Below the pieces are notes generated by a model. The model had not been told where the DNA came from. It saw only the letters and a list, made by a program, of their open reading frames with translations, and searched no databases. A DNA stretch of 8,181 nucleotides, from positions 1-8,181 of the forward strand of contig JALWTZ010000089.1 of NCBI GenBank assembly GCA_026993285.1, written 5' to 3'. A program made the translations under genes and the position numbers. The DNA comes from Lysobacterales bacterium (GTDB taxonomy: Bacteria > Pseudomonadota > Gammaproteobacteria > Xanthomonadales > S139-57). Positions 8,019 to 8,181 of the stretch are shown piece after piece (positions within the stretch are counted from its first letter, which is position 1; the number at the start of each line of letters is the position of its first letter).

Positions 8019-8181
8019 AAAAGCTTCTCAACAATCAGGGCATACATCCGCTGCAAGTTTCGCAAATCCGCAACGGAAACGCACTCGTTGACCTGATGAA
8101 TGGTGGCATTGACCGGGCCCAGCTCCACTACCTGGGCGCCGGTGGGGGCAACGAAGCGGCCATCGGAGGTGCCACCACCGG
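8012..8181 (-). CDS. dapE: Succinyl-diaminopimelate desuccinylase, C-terminal 55 residues (5' part outside window)
   Basis: DapE is a di-zinc M20-family hydrolase that removes succinate from N-succinyl-LL-2,6-diaminopimelate in the lysine/meso-diaminopimelate pathway, feeding peptidoglycan synthesis. Reading the minus strand from the window edge gives an open frame beginning [20 protein letters not shown] and ending [15 protein letters not shown] before TGA at 8014-8012. This matches the E. coli DapE C-terminus closely ([26 protein letters not shown]). The His in NATIHQVNE (residue 28 of the fragment) corresponds to the last zinc ligand, H349 in Haemophilus DapE. About 320 residues with the remaining zinc ligands and the catalytic Glu lie beyond base 8181. 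The stop codon overlaps the start of the downstream exported-protein gene by seven bases (ATGCTGA). Confidence 0.93.
   Translation of the reverse strand, partial: GGGTSDGRFVAPTGAQVVELGPVNATIHQVNECVSVADLRNLQRMYALIVEKLLC

Noticed and set aside
7166..8096. Several plus-strand open frames of 68-80 codons opposite the exported-protein gene and dapE
   Set aside because: Short, without family resemblance, and opposite a frame with a signal peptide and conserved motifs.

Overview
The window is a dense stretch of gammaproteobacterial housekeeping genes. The protein sequences resemble Enterobacteria/Pseudomonas-type orthologues (TrxB, Aat, AccA, TilS, XseB, IspA, DapE) along their full visible length. 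Most of the DNA is GC-rich, about 60-65% in the 60-base blocks I counted. The genus cannot be fixed from the sequence. The gene order trxB - DUF482 - aat - accA - tilS - xseB - ispA matches neither E. coli nor Pseudomonas as I remember them.

Plus strand, 1-6138: seven genes run in one direction with almost no spacing. They are the 3' part of trxB (thioredoxin reductase), a FemAB-like/DUF482 acyltransferase-fold protein, aat (Leu/Phe-tRNA-protein transferase), accA (acetyl-CoA carboxylase alpha), tilS (tRNA-Ile lysidine synthase), xseB (exonuclease VII small subunit) and ispA (farnesyl diphosphate synthase). Gaps or overlaps are 3 nt, -23 nt, 31 nt, -17 nt, -4 nt and -4 nt. The only real intergenic space, before accA, carries a perfect TATAAT that overlaps the aat stop codon. 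A second promoter-like sequence lies in the 3' end of tilS, ahead of xseB-ispA. The genes belong to different pathways (redox, N-degron tagging, fatty-acid synthesis, tRNA decoding, DNA repair, isoprenoids), so this is a read-through housekeeping block, not a functional unit.

Minus strand, 8181-6156: this block converges on ispA with only 17 bp between the two stop codons. It starts with the last 55 codons of dapE (succinyl-diaminopimelate desuccinylase). The dapE stop overlaps the start of a 620-residue exported protein in an ATGCTGA junction. That second gene is the unusual item here. It has a signal peptide and six cysteines in the mature chain. Its middle domain shares spaced motifs with lysyl oxidases, including the Lys/Tyr cofactor pair, but most of the copper-binding histidines are missing. 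The gene is also a composition mosaic: the part coding for residues 1 to about 433 is AT-richer (about 37-52% GC in sampled blocks), while the last ~187 codons match the GC-rich surroundings.

No RNA genes, insertion sequences, CRISPR arrays or long repeats were seen. No stretch longer than 300 bases lacks a gene.
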